Source: Actinophytocola sp036378875
GTDB taxonomy: Bacteria > Actinomycetota > Actinomycetes > Mycobacteriales > Pseudonocardiaceae
NCBI RefSeq assembly: GCF_036378875.1
Contig: NZ_DASUVO010000159.1
Span: 79,567 to 143,566 of the forward strand
Direction of reading: 5' to 3'
DNA: 64,000 nucleotides
Both the position numbers and the translations under genes were made by a program. Positions 7,744 to 16,907 of the stretch are shown here, in pieces; positions within the stretch are counted from its first letter, which is position 1, and the number at the start of each line of letters is the position of its first letter. Below the pieces are notes generated by a model. That model was not told the DNA's origin and did not search any database. It saw nothing but the letters and a program-made list of their open reading frames with translations.

Positions 7744-10014
7744 CATGCGGCCGCGGGCCTGTGCGAGGTAGCCGTCGACGAGCGACGTGTCCTGGTTGTG
7801 CCGAACGCGCAGGGTCTTCGCGTGCTGCAGGTAGGCGATGGCCACGCCGGCGGCCTCCCTGCGCGTCACCGGTTCCGGGGTGCCGCGCAACAGCTGACCC
7901 GCGGCCCGCTCGTCGATGAGGGCCACGGCGCCGAGATGTTGCCGGCAGCGCGCCACCCCCTGTTCCTCGCGGATGCGGGTGAACGTGGCCAGCGCACGGT
8001 GCCAGTAGCGGACCGCCTCGACGATCTGCCAGTGCGACAACACGACGCCCTGCAGCTCGATACTGTGCGCCAACGAGCCGTGATCACTGGCGTCCCGCGC
8101 CAGTTTCTCCGCCCGTACGAGGTACTGGAGCGCCTCCGACAGTAGGCCGTCGGCCAGGTGCAGCACACCGGTGTTGATCAGCACCGCCGGTGACTGCGCC
8201 TGTAGCACGGACAGACTCGTGCGTGCCGCGGTCAGCCCGGTTCCCCGGTTGATCGCCACGAGTGCCCGTTCCACCCGCTCACGCGCGTCCAGCTCGGACT
8301 GGAACTGTGGTTTCGGCACCTGTTCGAGGTGCGTGCGGGCACTGTCGAGCTCCTTCACCGCGTCGCCGAACCGCAGGACCATCCGGTGCGCGGTCGCCTT
8401 GCGGATCGCGGCAAGCGCCGCAACGTCCAGCCAGCCGACCCGCTCCGCCAGGTCGTGCAGGCCGGAGTTCACGACGAGCATGGCGTTCGACATCCACTCC
8501 CGCAGGTACCAGCGGGTGAGCGCGTCGGCGATCGCGCTCAGGTCGTCGAGCAGCGTGGCCAGCAGCTCGTCGTCGGTGTAGGTGGCCAGGTACAGCGGCC
8601 GGAAGGACGGTTCGGACTCCTCGAACCACCGGTGCGCGTCCTTCGGTTCGGTCTCCAGCCGAGTGCCCCACAGATCGGCGAAGTACCGGTAGAACCTCAG
8701 CAGCGCGGGCAACGCACGTGCCGCGACCGCCCGTCGCTCCTCCTCGCTCGTGGTGCCCTCGATCGCCCGCCGGTACTCCTGCGGCAGTCGGTAGCGGCCG
8801 TCGACCTCCTCGACGAGGTTGCGGATCCGCAGCTCCTCCAACGCGGTCGGGTCGCCGCTGACCCCGAGCATGGCCGCGATCGCACCCTTGATCAGACCGG
8901 TCACCGGGAGGCTGGCCAGCGCGGACAGCAACCACGCCGCGTCGTCGGACAACCCGGCCCGGACGTTGGTGAGCACGGCCCGCCACACCCGTTCGAGGGT
9001 GCCCGTGACCGGTCCCTCCCGGTGCAGCTCGGCGACGAGGTCCCGCACCGTCACCGTGCTGCCGGTGCGGCTGACCTCGTGTGCGAGCGCCAGCACCGCA
9101 CGCGGGCGGCCGAGGCAGGCGCCCAACAGCTCGTCGACGTCCTCGTCCGGCTCGTGGCCACGCCGGAAACGCTCGTACCACTTCGGCTTCGGCGCCTTGC
9201 GGGCCACGCGCCACAGCTCCCGCATGTCCGTCACCGACATCTCGTCGACCCGGATCGTGCTGTGGCCCACCAGTTCCTCGAGCGCGGTCTCCCCGACGAT
9301 CACCAGGTGCGGGCCGGTGACCGGCCACTCGCGGACCAGCCACGCCACCTGGTCCGGCGTGGTCACGTTGTCCAGCAACAAGGTGCCGTCCGACGCCCGG
9401 AACACGCCGACCAGCTCACGCGCGGCCCGGCCCAGCACCGCGTCGTCACCGGTGTCCGGTTCGGCGATACCGAAGGCCGACACCACCCGCCCCGCCGTCG
9501 TCACCGCGTCGTCCGGGGCGCTCGCCGACCGGCTGCGGAGGTCGAACCTGGTGGTGGCACGGGAATCGACGCCGTGGTCGTCGATCAGCCGCTGCGTGAT
9601 CGCCTGCCCGACGGCCGACGTGCCGACGTCCCGCTCGCCGGTCACCGCGACGATCCCGTTGACCAGCACCAACTCCGTGGCCTTGCCCACCTCGTGCTCG
9701 CGGTCGCACAGCTCGGGAGGCCGGTACCAGACCGGTGGGGAGTACAACCTCGGCGGCGGTGGGGTCTCGTCCGTCGCGAGTGGACTACGCCGGCGCCGGC
9801 GTTCCACCAGTTCCAGCGCCATCCAGCCCAGGAGGAACAGCGGCGCCACGACGATCGCGGCCAGCAGCAGGTAGCGGCCGAGGGTCTGGCCTGCCGTCGT
9901 GTCGTTGGCCTGGTTGCCGATCAGCTCACCGGAGACGGTGACCACGAACCAGGTCACCACGGCGATCATCAGGACCGGCAGCCGCCGGAACCACTCGCGC
10001 TCTGGCCGGTTCAC
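7732..10014 (-). CDS. Membrane-anchored NB-ARC/TPR-like protein with degenerate P-loop
   Basis: The 760-residue protein has two membrane helices at the N-terminus (about 12-29 and 48-69), a proline-rich linker, a STAND-like nucleotide-binding region, a winged-helix-like part (about 345-430) and a helical C-terminal half that looks like TPR repeats. The P-loop reads GERDVGTS (126-133): the lysine of GxxxxGK[ST] is a threonine. A Walker B-like strand TLLLDNV follows. GTG 10014 was chosen because it overlaps the stop of the permease gene in the classic GTGA arrangement; the longer reading to 10056 lies inside the permease gene. It is the last gene of the solute-binding protein/permease operon, so it probably acts with them. 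Whether it still binds ATP is open. A signal-transducing role is inference. Confidence 0.75.
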   Translation of the reverse strand: MNRPEREWFRRLPVLMIAVVTWFVVTVSGELIGNQANDTTAGQTLGRYLLLAAIVVAPLFLLGWMALELVERRRRRSPLATDETPPPPRLYSPPVWYRPPELCDREHEVGKATELVLVNGIVAVTGERDVGTSAVGQAITQRLIDDHGVDSRATTRFDLRSRSASAPDDAVTTAGRVVSAFGIAEPDTGDDAVLGRAARELVGVFRASDGTLLLDNVTTPDQVAWLVREWPVTGPHLVIVGETALEELVGHSTIRVDEMSVTDMRELWRVARKAPKPKWYERFRRGHEPDEDVDELLGACLGRPRAVLALAHEVSRTGSTVTVRDLVAELHREGPVTGTLERVWRAVLTNVRAGLSDDAAWLLSALASLPVTGLIKGAIAAMLGVSGDPTALEELRIRNLVEEVDGRYRLPQEYRRAIEGTTSEEERRAVAARALPALLRFYRYFADLWGTRLETEPKDAHRWFEESEPSFRPLYLATYTDDELLATLLDDLSAIADALTRWYLREWMSNAMLVVNSGLHDLAERVGWLDVAALAAIRKATAHRMVLRFGDAVKELDSARTHLEQVPKPQFQSELDARERVERALVAINRGTGLTAARTSLSVLQAQSPAVLINTGVLHLADGLLSEALQYLVRAEKLARDASDHGSLAHSIELQGVVLSHWQIVEAVRYWHRALATFTRIREEQGVARCRQHLGAVALIDERAAGQLLRGTPEPVTRREAAGVAIAYLQHAKTLRVRHNQDTSLVDGYLAQARGRMSAE

Positions 10015-11684
10015 GGCTCGATCCCCCCGGTGAGCCCGGCGACGACCCGCCGCCACGTCACGAGCAGCAACGTGACCGGGACCAGGGCCGACACGACGGC
10101 CGCCGCGGTGACCGTCCCGGCCGCGGTCGCGAACTGCCGTCCCTCACCCCAGACCAGCAGCGCCACGGGGCTCGCCCCCTGCCCGCTGATGAGGAAGCCG
10201 ACGATGAAGTCGTTCCACACCAGGAGGAACTCGAGCACACCGGCCGCGATCAGCGTGGACCGGTACGGGCCGAGCCGCCACATGAGGTCCAGCGCCGGTC
10301 GGCCGTTGCGGGCCGGGGCGGCGAGGAAGGCCGTGCGCAGCACGAGGGTCGCGAACGGCAGCCCGGCCGCCGCGTGCACGAGCGCGAGCGGCGCCCGCGC
10401 GCCGGCGAACCCCAGCTCGGCGATCGCCGCGCCGAGCGGTCCCGCGTACATCTGCACCGGCGCGACCGCGAGGATCGCGAGCAGGCCGGTCACCACCCGC
10501 GACACCCTCCTCGGCACGACCCAGGTGAGCAGGTACGCGAACGGCACGGCGGCCATCAGCACCAGCGCGGTCGCGAGCCCGGCGATCAGGAAGCTGCCGG
10601 CGACCGCGGGCCACAGCCAGGTCGCGCCGGCCTCGACGAACGAGCCGAGACCGAATCCCTCGAACCGCCAGAAGCCGGCCGTGCCAGCGGACTCGGGACT
10701 GTGGAAGGCGGTCATGACGAGCACGACGACCGGCATGAACCACACGAGACCAACGGATCCGACCAGCGGACCGCTCCAGCGCGTCACCCTCCTGTCCGCA
10801 ATGGACACCGGCGCCGGGTCGATCCGGTTCGACGCGCGCATGGCACGCATGCCGGTCACGCTGAGGGTCGCGACCACCGCGAACAGCAGCACCGCGAGCG
10901 CGGCGGGCCCACCGGTGTCGGCCGACCGGGTCGTCATCCGCCACCACTGCAGCCCCACGACGACCACGTCGTCCTGAGTGGACCCCGGCGCCGCGATCAG
11001 CACCAGGTCGAACACACGGATCGCGGCGACGAGCACGGTCAGCACGACGATCGCGGTGACCGGCCCGGCCTTCGGCAGGCGCAGCCGGCCGAGCCGGAAC
11101 TTCTCGCCGCCTGCCGAGTCGAGCCCCGCGCGGAACAACACGACCACGAACCCCAGCCAGGACCAGGCGAAGGCGGACGCGAGCACCCACCAGATCAGGT
11201 CGGGACCGAGCCAGGTGGCGCCGCGGCCGAGTATCGCGCTCACCATGCCGCGCTCTGGGTTCGGGTCGAAGATCAGCCGGAACACCGCGCCGGACACCAC
11301 CGCGGACACGCCGAACGGCAGGATCAGCACGTACAGCAGGAGCCGCCACAGCCGGCCGACGTGCTGGCTCAGCACGGCGACGCAGTAGCCGAACACGATC
11401 AGCGCGAGCGCGATGGCCACCCACACCAGGCTGTGCCACGCCGCCCGCAGCGCGGCGGGATCCATGAACAGTGCACGGAAGTTGCCGACGATCGGCACGT
11501 TCGCGTCCAGCGCCCAGCCAAACGTCCAGACCATGGGCACGACGAGCAGCGCGGTCAACAGCATCGCCGGCAGACCCCACAGGTACTGGCGGCGGCGGTG
11601 CACGGGTCGCGCGACCGCGATGCCGTCGGTGAGCTCCCGGCCGACGACCTCGAGCACCAGGTGCGGGCTGGTCTCGATCCTCAT
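10011..11684 (-). CDS. Fused two-domain ABC sugar-type permease (MalF-like + MalG-like)
   Basis: The 557-residue protein joins two binding-protein-dependent permease domains: one at about residues 35-285, and a second starting near residue 310 (RRVTRWSGPLVGSVGLVWFM). Such importers normally have two separate subunits of about 300 residues. The cytoplasmic EAA loops, which dock the ATPase, are poor: the first reads LDSAGGEKFRLGRLRLP, the second NGRPALDLMWRLGP with no EAA and no conserved glycine spacing. The gene overlaps both neighbours by four bases (ATGA with the binding protein, GTGA with the NB-ARC-like protein). No ATPase gene is in the operon; a shared MsiK-type ATPase elsewhere is possible, but the weak loops argue that coupling may be altered or lost. 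Confidence 0.8.
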   Translation of the reverse strand: MRIETSPHLVLEVVGRELTDGIAVARPVHRRRQYLWGLPAMLLTALLVVPMVWTFGWALDANVPIVGNFRALFMDPAALRAAWHSLVWVAIALALIVFGYCVAVLSQHVGRLWRLLLYVLILPFGVSAVVSGAVFRLIFDPNPERGMVSAILGRGATWLGPDLIWWVLASAFAWSWLGFVVVLFRAGLDSAGGEKFRLGRLRLPKAGPVTAIVVLTVLVAAIRVFDLVLIAAPGSTQDDVVVVGLQWWRMTTRSADTGGPAALAVLLFAVVATLSVTGMRAMRASNRIDPAPVSIADRRVTRWSGPLVGSVGLVWFMPVVVLVMTAFHSPESAGTAGFWRFEGFGLGSFVEAGATWLWPAVAGSFLIAGLATALVLMAAVPFAYLLTWVVPRRVSRVVTGLLAILAVAPVQMYAGPLGAAIAELGFAGARAPLALVHAAAGLPFATLVLRTAFLAAPARNGRPALDLMWRLGPYRSTLIAAGVLEFLLVWNDFIVGFLISGQGASPVALLVWGEGRQFATAAGTVTAAAVVSALVPVTLLLVTWRRVVAGLTGGIEP

Positions 11685-12934
11685 GAGCCGGTCCGGTGCT
11701 CGGCGTCGACCATGGCCCGGCAGGCGACCCGGGCGGCCTCTTCCGGCTGGATGCCGTCGGCGACGCCCCGCAGCAGGTCCCGCAGGACGCCCTGGAGTCC
11801 TTCGCCGCCGCCGAGCCGGCCGAGGCTGTCGGCCAGCCCGAAACGGATGTCGTTCTCCGCCAACGCCTTCGCGAGCTTGCGCAGTGTCGGGCTGTAGTAA
11901 CGGTCGTCAGTGCCCGGGTTGGCCGCGATGAACCCGCCGGTGTCGCGGATCCACGGCACGGGTGCCTTCGGTGTGGCAAGGTAGCGGATGAGGTCCTGCG
12001 CGGCGCCACTCGCCGGCCTGGTCAGCACGAGCAGGTCCGACGAGACGGCCAGCGGCGGGTCGCCAGGCCCACCCGGTGGGAAGGTGAAGGTGTCGAAGCC
12101 CTCGGGATCGGGGGCGAACCGCCGGATCACCGACTCGGCGAAGTCCGGCATCGCCACCATGGCCGCGCGCCTGTACGTGCACATCTCCAGGACCGCGTCC
12201 GGGAACTGCTGCACGAGCGCGTTGCTGGCACCGCCGGACAGCGCGCCGGCCTGACCCCACATCCTGGCGACCATCTCGAACGCCCCACGCACCTCGCGGC
12301 TGGTCCACAGGTTCGCCTCGTGGTCGGGTCCGGCGAGCGCGTCGAACGCGACCGGATAGGTGCGGAGCAGCACGTTCTCGAAGAACTGCGCCAGCACCCA
12401 GCCGTCCGCGCCGCCGAGCGCCAGCGGGGTCACACCGTTGTCGATGAGCTCCTCGTTGAGCGCGAGCCAGTCGTCCCAGGTTTTCGGCGGGGTGATGTCG
12501 AGGTCCTTGCGGTACCAGACGACCGAGACGTTGGCGAGCTTGAACGGCAGGGCGTAGTGCCGGTCACCGACCAGGGCACCGGACCAGATCCGCGTGTACT
12601 GCTCGTCCCAGACACCCTCCGGCAGCGGTGCGAGATTGTCGAGGTTGGCCCGCACGTGCCCGACCTGCGGCACCGCGACGACGTCCGGGCGGCCCGCGGT
12701 ACGGGCGCCGAACGCAGCGCTGATGTCGTCGCCGAACGGGATGACCTCGTAGTCCTGGACGCCGCGCCCGGCGAGGACGTCCTCGAACGCGGCGAACTCG
12801 GCGGCGCTCCAGGTCACGGCCACCCGCGTGAGGTCCCCGATGCCGGCGATGCGGCCGCAGCCGGCAGCCAGCCCCGCGAGCGGCGTCAACGCCGCCGTGC
12901 GCAGCAGGGTTCTCCTACGGAACTCTCGACGCAT
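11681..12934 (-). CDS. Extracellular solute-binding lipoprotein, family 1
   Basis: The 417-residue protein resembles carbohydrate-binding proteins of ABC importers. The N-terminus MRREFRRRTLLRTAALTPLA, ending in lipobox LAAGC, combines a twin-arginine-like RRTLLR with a lipoprotein site, so it is probably exported and lipid-anchored. Family signatures include ALPFKLANVSVVWYRKD and a long aromatic-rich C-terminal lobe. ATG 12934 was preferred because it sits directly before the signal peptide; an in-frame start at 12964 would add ten residues. It is the first gene of the operon with the fused permease and NB-ARC-like gene, with ATGA overlap. The ligand is unknown. Confidence 0.82.
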   Translation of the reverse strand: MRREFRRRTLLRTAALTPLAGLAAGCGRIAGIGDLTRVAVTWSAAEFAAFEDVLAGRGVQDYEVIPFGDDISAAFGARTAGRPDVVAVPQVGHVRANLDNLAPLPEGVWDEQYTRIWSGALVGDRHYALPFKLANVSVVWYRKDLDITPPKTWDDWLALNEELIDNGVTPLALGGADGWVLAQFFENVLLRTYPVAFDALAGPDHEANLWTSREVRGAFEMVARMWGQAGALSGGASNALVQQFPDAVLEMCTYRRAAMVAMPDFAESVIRRFAPDPEGFDTFTFPPGGPGDPPLAVSSDLLVLTRPASGAAQDLIRYLATPKAPVPWIRDTGGFIAANPGTDDRYYSPTLRKLAKALAENDIRFGLADSLGRLGGGEGLQGVLRDLLRGVADGIQPEEAARVACRAMVDAEHRTGS

Positions 12935-12999
12935 ACCGCCCCAGTGTGTGTCGACTGCGTTCACCTTAGTGTGATGTCAGCCGCATGGGACGGTTCCCG

Positions 13000-14130
13000 C
13001 TATGTCACGTCCAGGTGAAGTCCCATCGCCCGGAGTAGCGTCTGGAACTTCGCCGACGTCTCGGTGACCTCGAGTTCCGGGACCGAGGCCGGCATGATGC
13101 CCGCGCCCGAGTACAGCGTCATCGTCGCCCGCCCGGTCACCGGCTCGACCAGCTCGGCGCAGCGGATGCCCACCACCCACTGGCCGTCGCCGTCGGCGTC
13201 GCACCAGCCGATGGCGCCGGCGTAGAAGCCGCGGTCGAACGGCTCGAGCGCGCTGATCGTCGCCCTGGCCGCCTCCGCCGGGGCGCCACAGACGGCCGGG
13301 GTCGGGTGCAGCGCGCTGGCCAGCCGCAACGACGAGACACCGGGGTCGCGCAGCTCGCCGGTGACGCGGGTGGACAGGTGCCACACCGCGGTCGTGCTGA
13401 TCAGCGACGGCGCGGCCGGCACGTCGAGCGTCCGGCAGAACGGGCGGAGCGCGTCGGCCACCGCCTCCACCACGACCCGGTGCTCGTCGTGGTCCTTGGC
13501 CGAGGCCAGCAGCGCCTGGCCGTTGGCGTGGTCTTTCTCGGGGTCCTGGTCGCGCGGGATCGACCCGGCGAGCGGGTTCGCCACGACCGTCGTGCCGGTG
13601 CGGGACAGCAGCATCTCGGGGGTCGCGCCGACGAGCGTGCGGCGGCCTGTCCTGGCCGGCAGGTCGACCGCGTAGGTGAAGCCCGCCGCGTTGTCCGAGA
13701 CCAGGTTGGCGAGCAGGGTGCGCACGTCGACGGGGGCTGCCATGGTCAGCCGCAGGGCGCGGGCCAGCACGACCTTGCGCAGGTCGCCGGCCTTGAGAAG
13801 GTCGACGGCGGACGCGACGGCGTGTGCGTAGCCGGCGCGGGACGGTATCGGCTCCACCGACACCGCGGTGCCGACGGGGCGGCGCGGGTGGGCGGCCAGC
13901 GGCCCTGACCACTGGACGGCGGCCGGGAGGACGACGTGCGGCGCGGTCTCATGGTCGAAAGGCAGTGCGCCGACGGCGACCGGGACGTCCGAGTCGACGA
14001 GGAGCTTCGTGACCCGTTTTGCCAGCTCATCGGGGTCGCGCTCGGCGACGACCTGGCGTTCGCCGGTCGCGAGCAACGCCCGCTCCGGCGAGGTCAGTAG
14101 GAACGAGCCGGGGCGGTAGTCCGAGAGCAC
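13000..14130 (-). CDS. Isochorismate synthase
   Basis: The 376-residue protein belongs to the chorismate-using EntC/DhbC/MenF group and converts chorismate to isochorismate. Motifs: LVGATPEMLL, ANPLAGSIPRD, HPTPAVCG, and the C-terminal GAIGWCDADGDGQWVVGIRC. Length and the HPTPAVCG block match DhbC/EntC-type enzymes, which feed 2,3-dihydroxybenzoate siderophores or menaquinone. No partner dhb or men genes are adjacent, so the pathway cannot be decided here. It lies 65 bp upstream of the solute-binding protein gene on the same strand, and a stem-loop at 14195-14227 separates it from mIHF. Confidence 0.85.
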   Translation of the reverse strand: MLSDYRPGSFLLTSPERALLATGERQVVAERDPDELAKRVTKLLVDSDVPVAVGALPFDHETAPHVVLPAAVQWSGPLAAHPRRPVGTAVSVEPIPSRAGYAHAVASAVDLLKAGDLRKVVLARALRLTMAAPVDVRTLLANLVSDNAAGFTYAVDLPARTGRRTLVGATPEMLLSRTGTTVVANPLAGSIPRDQDPEKDHANGQALLASAKDHDEHRVVVEAVADALRPFCRTLDVPAAPSLISTTAVWHLSTRVTGELRDPGVSSLRLASALHPTPAVCGAPAEAARATISALEPFDRGFYAGAIGWCDADGDGQWVVGIRCAELVEPVTGRATMTLYSGAGIMPASVPELEVTETSAKFQTLLRAMGLHLDVT

Positions 14131-14194
14131 GTTTCCATCATTGCCCAGTTACCGGGCCGGGAAACTCCCTCGGCGGTAGGATTTTGAACACGTT

Positions 14195-14227
14195 CAGGGC
14201 CCGAAGGCGGTGCGCCAACGGGCCCTG
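14195..14227 (-). terminator. Stem-loop downstream of mihF
   Basis: CAGGGCCCG (14195-14203) pairs with CGGGCCCTG (14219-14227), a 9-bp GC-rich stem with a 15-base loop. It lies just after the mihF stop and before the isochorismate synthase gene, so it probably ends mihF transcription. There is no clear U-tract. Confidence 0.6.
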
Positions 14228-14239
14228 GAGTGGCGTGTC

Positions 14240-14551
14240 TTAGTTCAGCGCGCTGATCAGCGCGGCGCGCTGGCGGTCGCCGAGGCCGGCGGCACGCCGG
14301 TCCGGGTCGATGCCGGTCTGCTCGAGCAGCGCGGCGACCTTCACGGCGCCGAGGCCGGGCACCGCCTTGAGCAGCGCGGCGACCTTGGTCTTGCCGATGG
14401 TCTTGTCTTCCTTCGCCTTGTCGAGCACCGACCCGATGGTCCGCTCGCCGGACTTGATCGACGCCAAGAGCTCGGAGCGTGCCTTGCGGGCCTCCGCAGC
14501 CTTGGCCAGCGCCTCAGCGCGCTGCTCTGGAGTCAACGTGGGCAGAGCCAC
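14240..14551 (-). CDS. mihF: Integration host factor, actinobacterial type (mIHF)
   Basis: The 103-residue protein is the actinobacterial integration host factor, a small H2TH-fold DNA-binding protein of the nucleoid. The core is recognisable: SIKSGERTIGSVL (DNA-contacting region), KTKVAALLKAVPGLGAVKV and a basic C-terminal stretch DRRAAGLGDRQR. GTG 14551 was chosen because GAAGGAAGG lies upstream at normal spacing and the length then fits the family. In mycobacteria and streptomycetes mihF lies just before gmk; here no gmk is adjacent (isochorismate synthase downstream, acyl-CoA ligase divergent). This may be a second copy or a relocated gene. Confidence 0.9.
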   Translation of the reverse strand: MALPTLTPEQRAEALAKAAEARKARSELLASIKSGERTIGSVLDKAKEDKTIGKTKVAALLKAVPGLGAVKVAALLEQTGIDPDRRAAGLGDRQRAALISALN

Positions 14552-14820
14552 CGTGGTGATCCTTCCTTCTTCGACTTTCTGGCTGGTCCCGCGCAGGCCG
14601 ACGACCAGGTCGGATCCTGGACCGCTCCCCCGCGGCGCCGCTGCCAGTAAACACATCTACGCCTGGCAACATACGCGCGACACGCGAAGACTTCGCGCTG
14701 AAACCGCAGGTAACCCACTATCTGGGGGTCTGACACGGAGCGTTACCCGTGTTCAGGACCACACGCAGGGCACTACTGTTCTGCCAAGTAGCGGCACAGC
14801 CACAGGGAGCTTGAACAGCG

Positions 14821-16446
14821 ATGTTGGGCACCATGCAGGACGGTCAACTGTCCATTGCGAACCTGCTGCGGCATGGCAGCCGGGTCCACGGAGGAGCCGA
14901 GGTCGTCACGTGGACCGGGGAAGGCTCCCGGCGCAGCACGTATGCCGAGGTGGCGAAGGAGGCGGCCCAGCTGGCGCACGCGCTGCGCGGCCTCGGGGTC
15001 ACCTCCGACCAGCGGGTCGGCACGTTCATGTGGAACAACACGGAGCATCTGGTCGCCTACCTCGCGGTGCCGTCGATGGGCGCCGTGCTGCACACGCTCA
15101 ACATCCGGCTGTTCCCCGAGCAGCTGACCTATGTCGCGAACCACGCCGAGGACCACGTCGTGCTCGTGGACGCCACGCTCGTGCCGCTGCTGTCGAAGGT
15201 GCTGCCGACGTTCGAGACGGTCAAGCACGTGGTGGTCGTGAACGGGGACGCGAGCGCGGTGCGGGCACCCGAGGGCGTGACCGTGCACTCGTACGCGTCG
15301 CTGCTGGAAGGGCAGCCCGACGACTTCGACTGGCCGGACGTCGACGAGAACTCGGCGGCCGCGATGTGCTACACGTCCGGTACCACCGGTGACCCGAAGG
15401 GCGTCGTCTACACGCACCGGTCGATCTGGCTGCACTCGATGCAGGTGTGCATGACCGACTCGATGGCGCTGTCCCAGGGCGACCGGGCGCTGGTCATCGT
15501 GCCGCAGTTCCACGCCATGTCGTGGGGCCTGCCGTACGCGGCGATCATGGTGGGCGCGTCGCTGATCATGCCGGACCGGTTCCTGCAGCCCGAGCCGCTC
15601 GCCGAGATCATCGCGACGGAGCGCCCGACGATGGCCGGTGCCGTGCCCACGATCTGGCAGGGCCTGCTCGCCCTGCTGGCGCAGAAGCCGCGAGACCTGT
15701 CGCCGCTGTCGCATGCCATCGTCGGCGGGTCGGCCGTCCCGCCGTCACTGATGAAGGCGTTCGACGAACTGGGCGTGACGATCATCCACGCATGGGGGAT
15801 GACCGAGACCTCACCACTGGGTTGTGTGTCACGGGCGCCGGAAGGGTTGGCACCCGACGAGGCCTGGGACTACCGGATCCTGCAGGGCCGGTTCCCGGCG
15901 TCGGTGCGTGCGCGGCTGATCGACGACGACGGCAACGAGCTGCCGTGGGACAACGAGGCGGTCGGCGAGCTGGAGGTCGCCGGCCCGTGGGTCACCGCGT
16001 CGTACTACAAGGTCGGCGTGGAGCCGGAGAAGTTCCACGACGGCTGGCTGCGGACCGGCGACGTCGGCGCGATCACCCCGGACGGCTTCCTGCGGCTCAC
16101 CGACCGGTCGAAGGACATCATCAAGTCGGGCGGCGAGTGGATCTCGTCGGTCGACCTGGAGAACGCGGTGATGGCCCATCCGTCCGTTGCGGAGGCCGCG
16201 GTGATCGGGGTGCCGGACGAGAAGTGGTCGGAGCGTCCGCTGGTGGCGGTCGTGCTGCGGTCAGGGGAGGCGGCCACGCCGGACGAGCTGCGGTCGTTCC
16301 TGGCCGACAAGGTCGCCAAGTGGCAGGTGCCGGAGAACTGGACGTTCATCGACGAGGTGCCGAAGACGAGCGTCGGCAAGTTCGACAAGAAGCGGCTACG
16401 CGCGGCCGCCGCCGAGGGCAGGCTCGACATCACGCACCTGTCATGA
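14821..16446 (+). CDS. Medium/long-chain acyl-CoA synthetase (AMP-binding, FadD-like)
   Basis: The 541-residue enzyme activates a fatty acid as acyl-adenylate and then acyl-CoA. It has the P-loop-like YTSGTTGDPKGV (residues 181-192), the HAWGMTETSPLG motif, LRTGDVGAITPDGF, and the C-terminal KSGGEWISSVDLEN and catalytic lysine in VGKFDKK. GGGAGC lies about ten bases before the ATG. The stop overlaps the thioesterase start (ATGA), so the two are translated together, and a PadR-type regulator follows. Chain-length preference cannot be read from the sequence. Confidence 0.88.
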   Translation: MLGTMQDGQLSIANLLRHGSRVHGGAEVVTWTGEGSRRSTYAEVAKEAAQLAHALRGLGVTSDQRVGTFMWNNTEHLVAYLAVPSMGAVLHTLNIRLFPEQLTYVANHAEDHVVLVDATLVPLLSKVLPTFETVKHVVVVNGDASAVRAPEGVTVHSYASLLEGQPDDFDWPDVDENSAAAMCYTSGTTGDPKGVVYTHRSIWLHSMQVCMTDSMALSQGDRALVIVPQFHAMSWGLPYAAIMVGASLIMPDRFLQPEPLAEIIATERPTMAGAVPTIWQGLLALLAQKPRDLSPLSHAIVGGSAVPPSLMKAFDELGVTIIHAWGMTETSPLGCVSRAPEGLAPDEAWDYRILQGRFPASVRARLIDDDGNELPWDNEAVGELEVAGPWVTASYYKVGVEPEKFHDGWLRTGDVGAITPDGFLRLTDRSKDIIKSGGEWISSVDLENAVMAHPSVAEAAVIGVPDEKWSERPLVAVVLRSGEAATPDELRSFLADKVAKWQVPENWTFIDEVPKTSVGKFDKKRLRAAAAEGRLDITHLS

Positions 16447-16844
16447 CGGATGCCGAGGCCACCGCCTCGCTGCACGGAAGCGTGCCGTTCGCCGCACACC
16501 TGGGTATCGAGCTCGTGGCCGCGGAGCCGTCCGCGGTCACGGGCCGGGTGGCGTGGGCGGAGTCGCTGTGCACGGCCGGCGGGGCGCTGAACGGCGGCGT
16601 GATCATGGCGCTGGCGGACAACGTGGGGGCGCTGTGCGCGTTCCTGAACCTGCCGCACGGCTCAGCTGGCACGACGACGATCGAGTCCAAGACCAACTTC
16701 CTGCGTGCGATCCGGGCCGGGCACGCCACCGCGACCGCCCGTCCACTGCACGTTGGGCGGCGCATCATCGTGGTCGAATCCGACGTTCTCGACGACGAGA
16801 AACGCCTGGTCGCGAAGGTCATGCAGAGCCAGGCGGTCCTGTGA
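16443..16844 (+). CDS. PaaI-family hotdog thioesterase
   Basis: The 133-residue protein is a hotdog-fold acyl-CoA thioesterase of the PaaI/YbgC-like group. The central helix signature NGGVIMALADNVGA (about residues 50-63) carries the usual Asn-Gly-Gly and Asp. The sheet-forming TTTIESKTNFLRAI and VGRRIIVVESDV stretches follow. It starts inside the stop of the acyl-CoA ligase gene (4-bp overlap), which suggests that it hydrolyses or proofreads the CoA esters made by that ligase. Confidence 0.82.
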   Translation: MTDAEATASLHGSVPFAAHLGIELVAAEPSAVTGRVAWAESLCTAGGALNGGVIMALADNVGALCAFLNLPHGSAGTTTIESKTNFLRAIRAGHATATARPLHVGRRIIVVESDVLDDEKRLVAKVMQSQAVL

Positions 16845-16860
16845 TGCCTGTACCGGTTTA

Positions 16861-16872
16861 GACCAAATGGTC
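16861..16872. promoter_or_regulatory. Possible PadR operator
   Basis: The sequence GACCAAATGGTC forms an interrupted palindrome 36 bp before the PadR-type start codon. Its symmetry and position fit an autoregulatory site, but it is short and there is only one copy. Confidence 0.3.
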
Positions 16873-16907
16873 GGCACCGACCGTCGGAGATCGGTATCGT
16901 CGGCGAC

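Noticed and set aside
8329..10977. An 882-codon open frame on the + strand
   Set aside because: It is antisense to the NB-ARC-like and permease genes, Arg/Pro/His-rich and without domains; typical third-position GC shadow.
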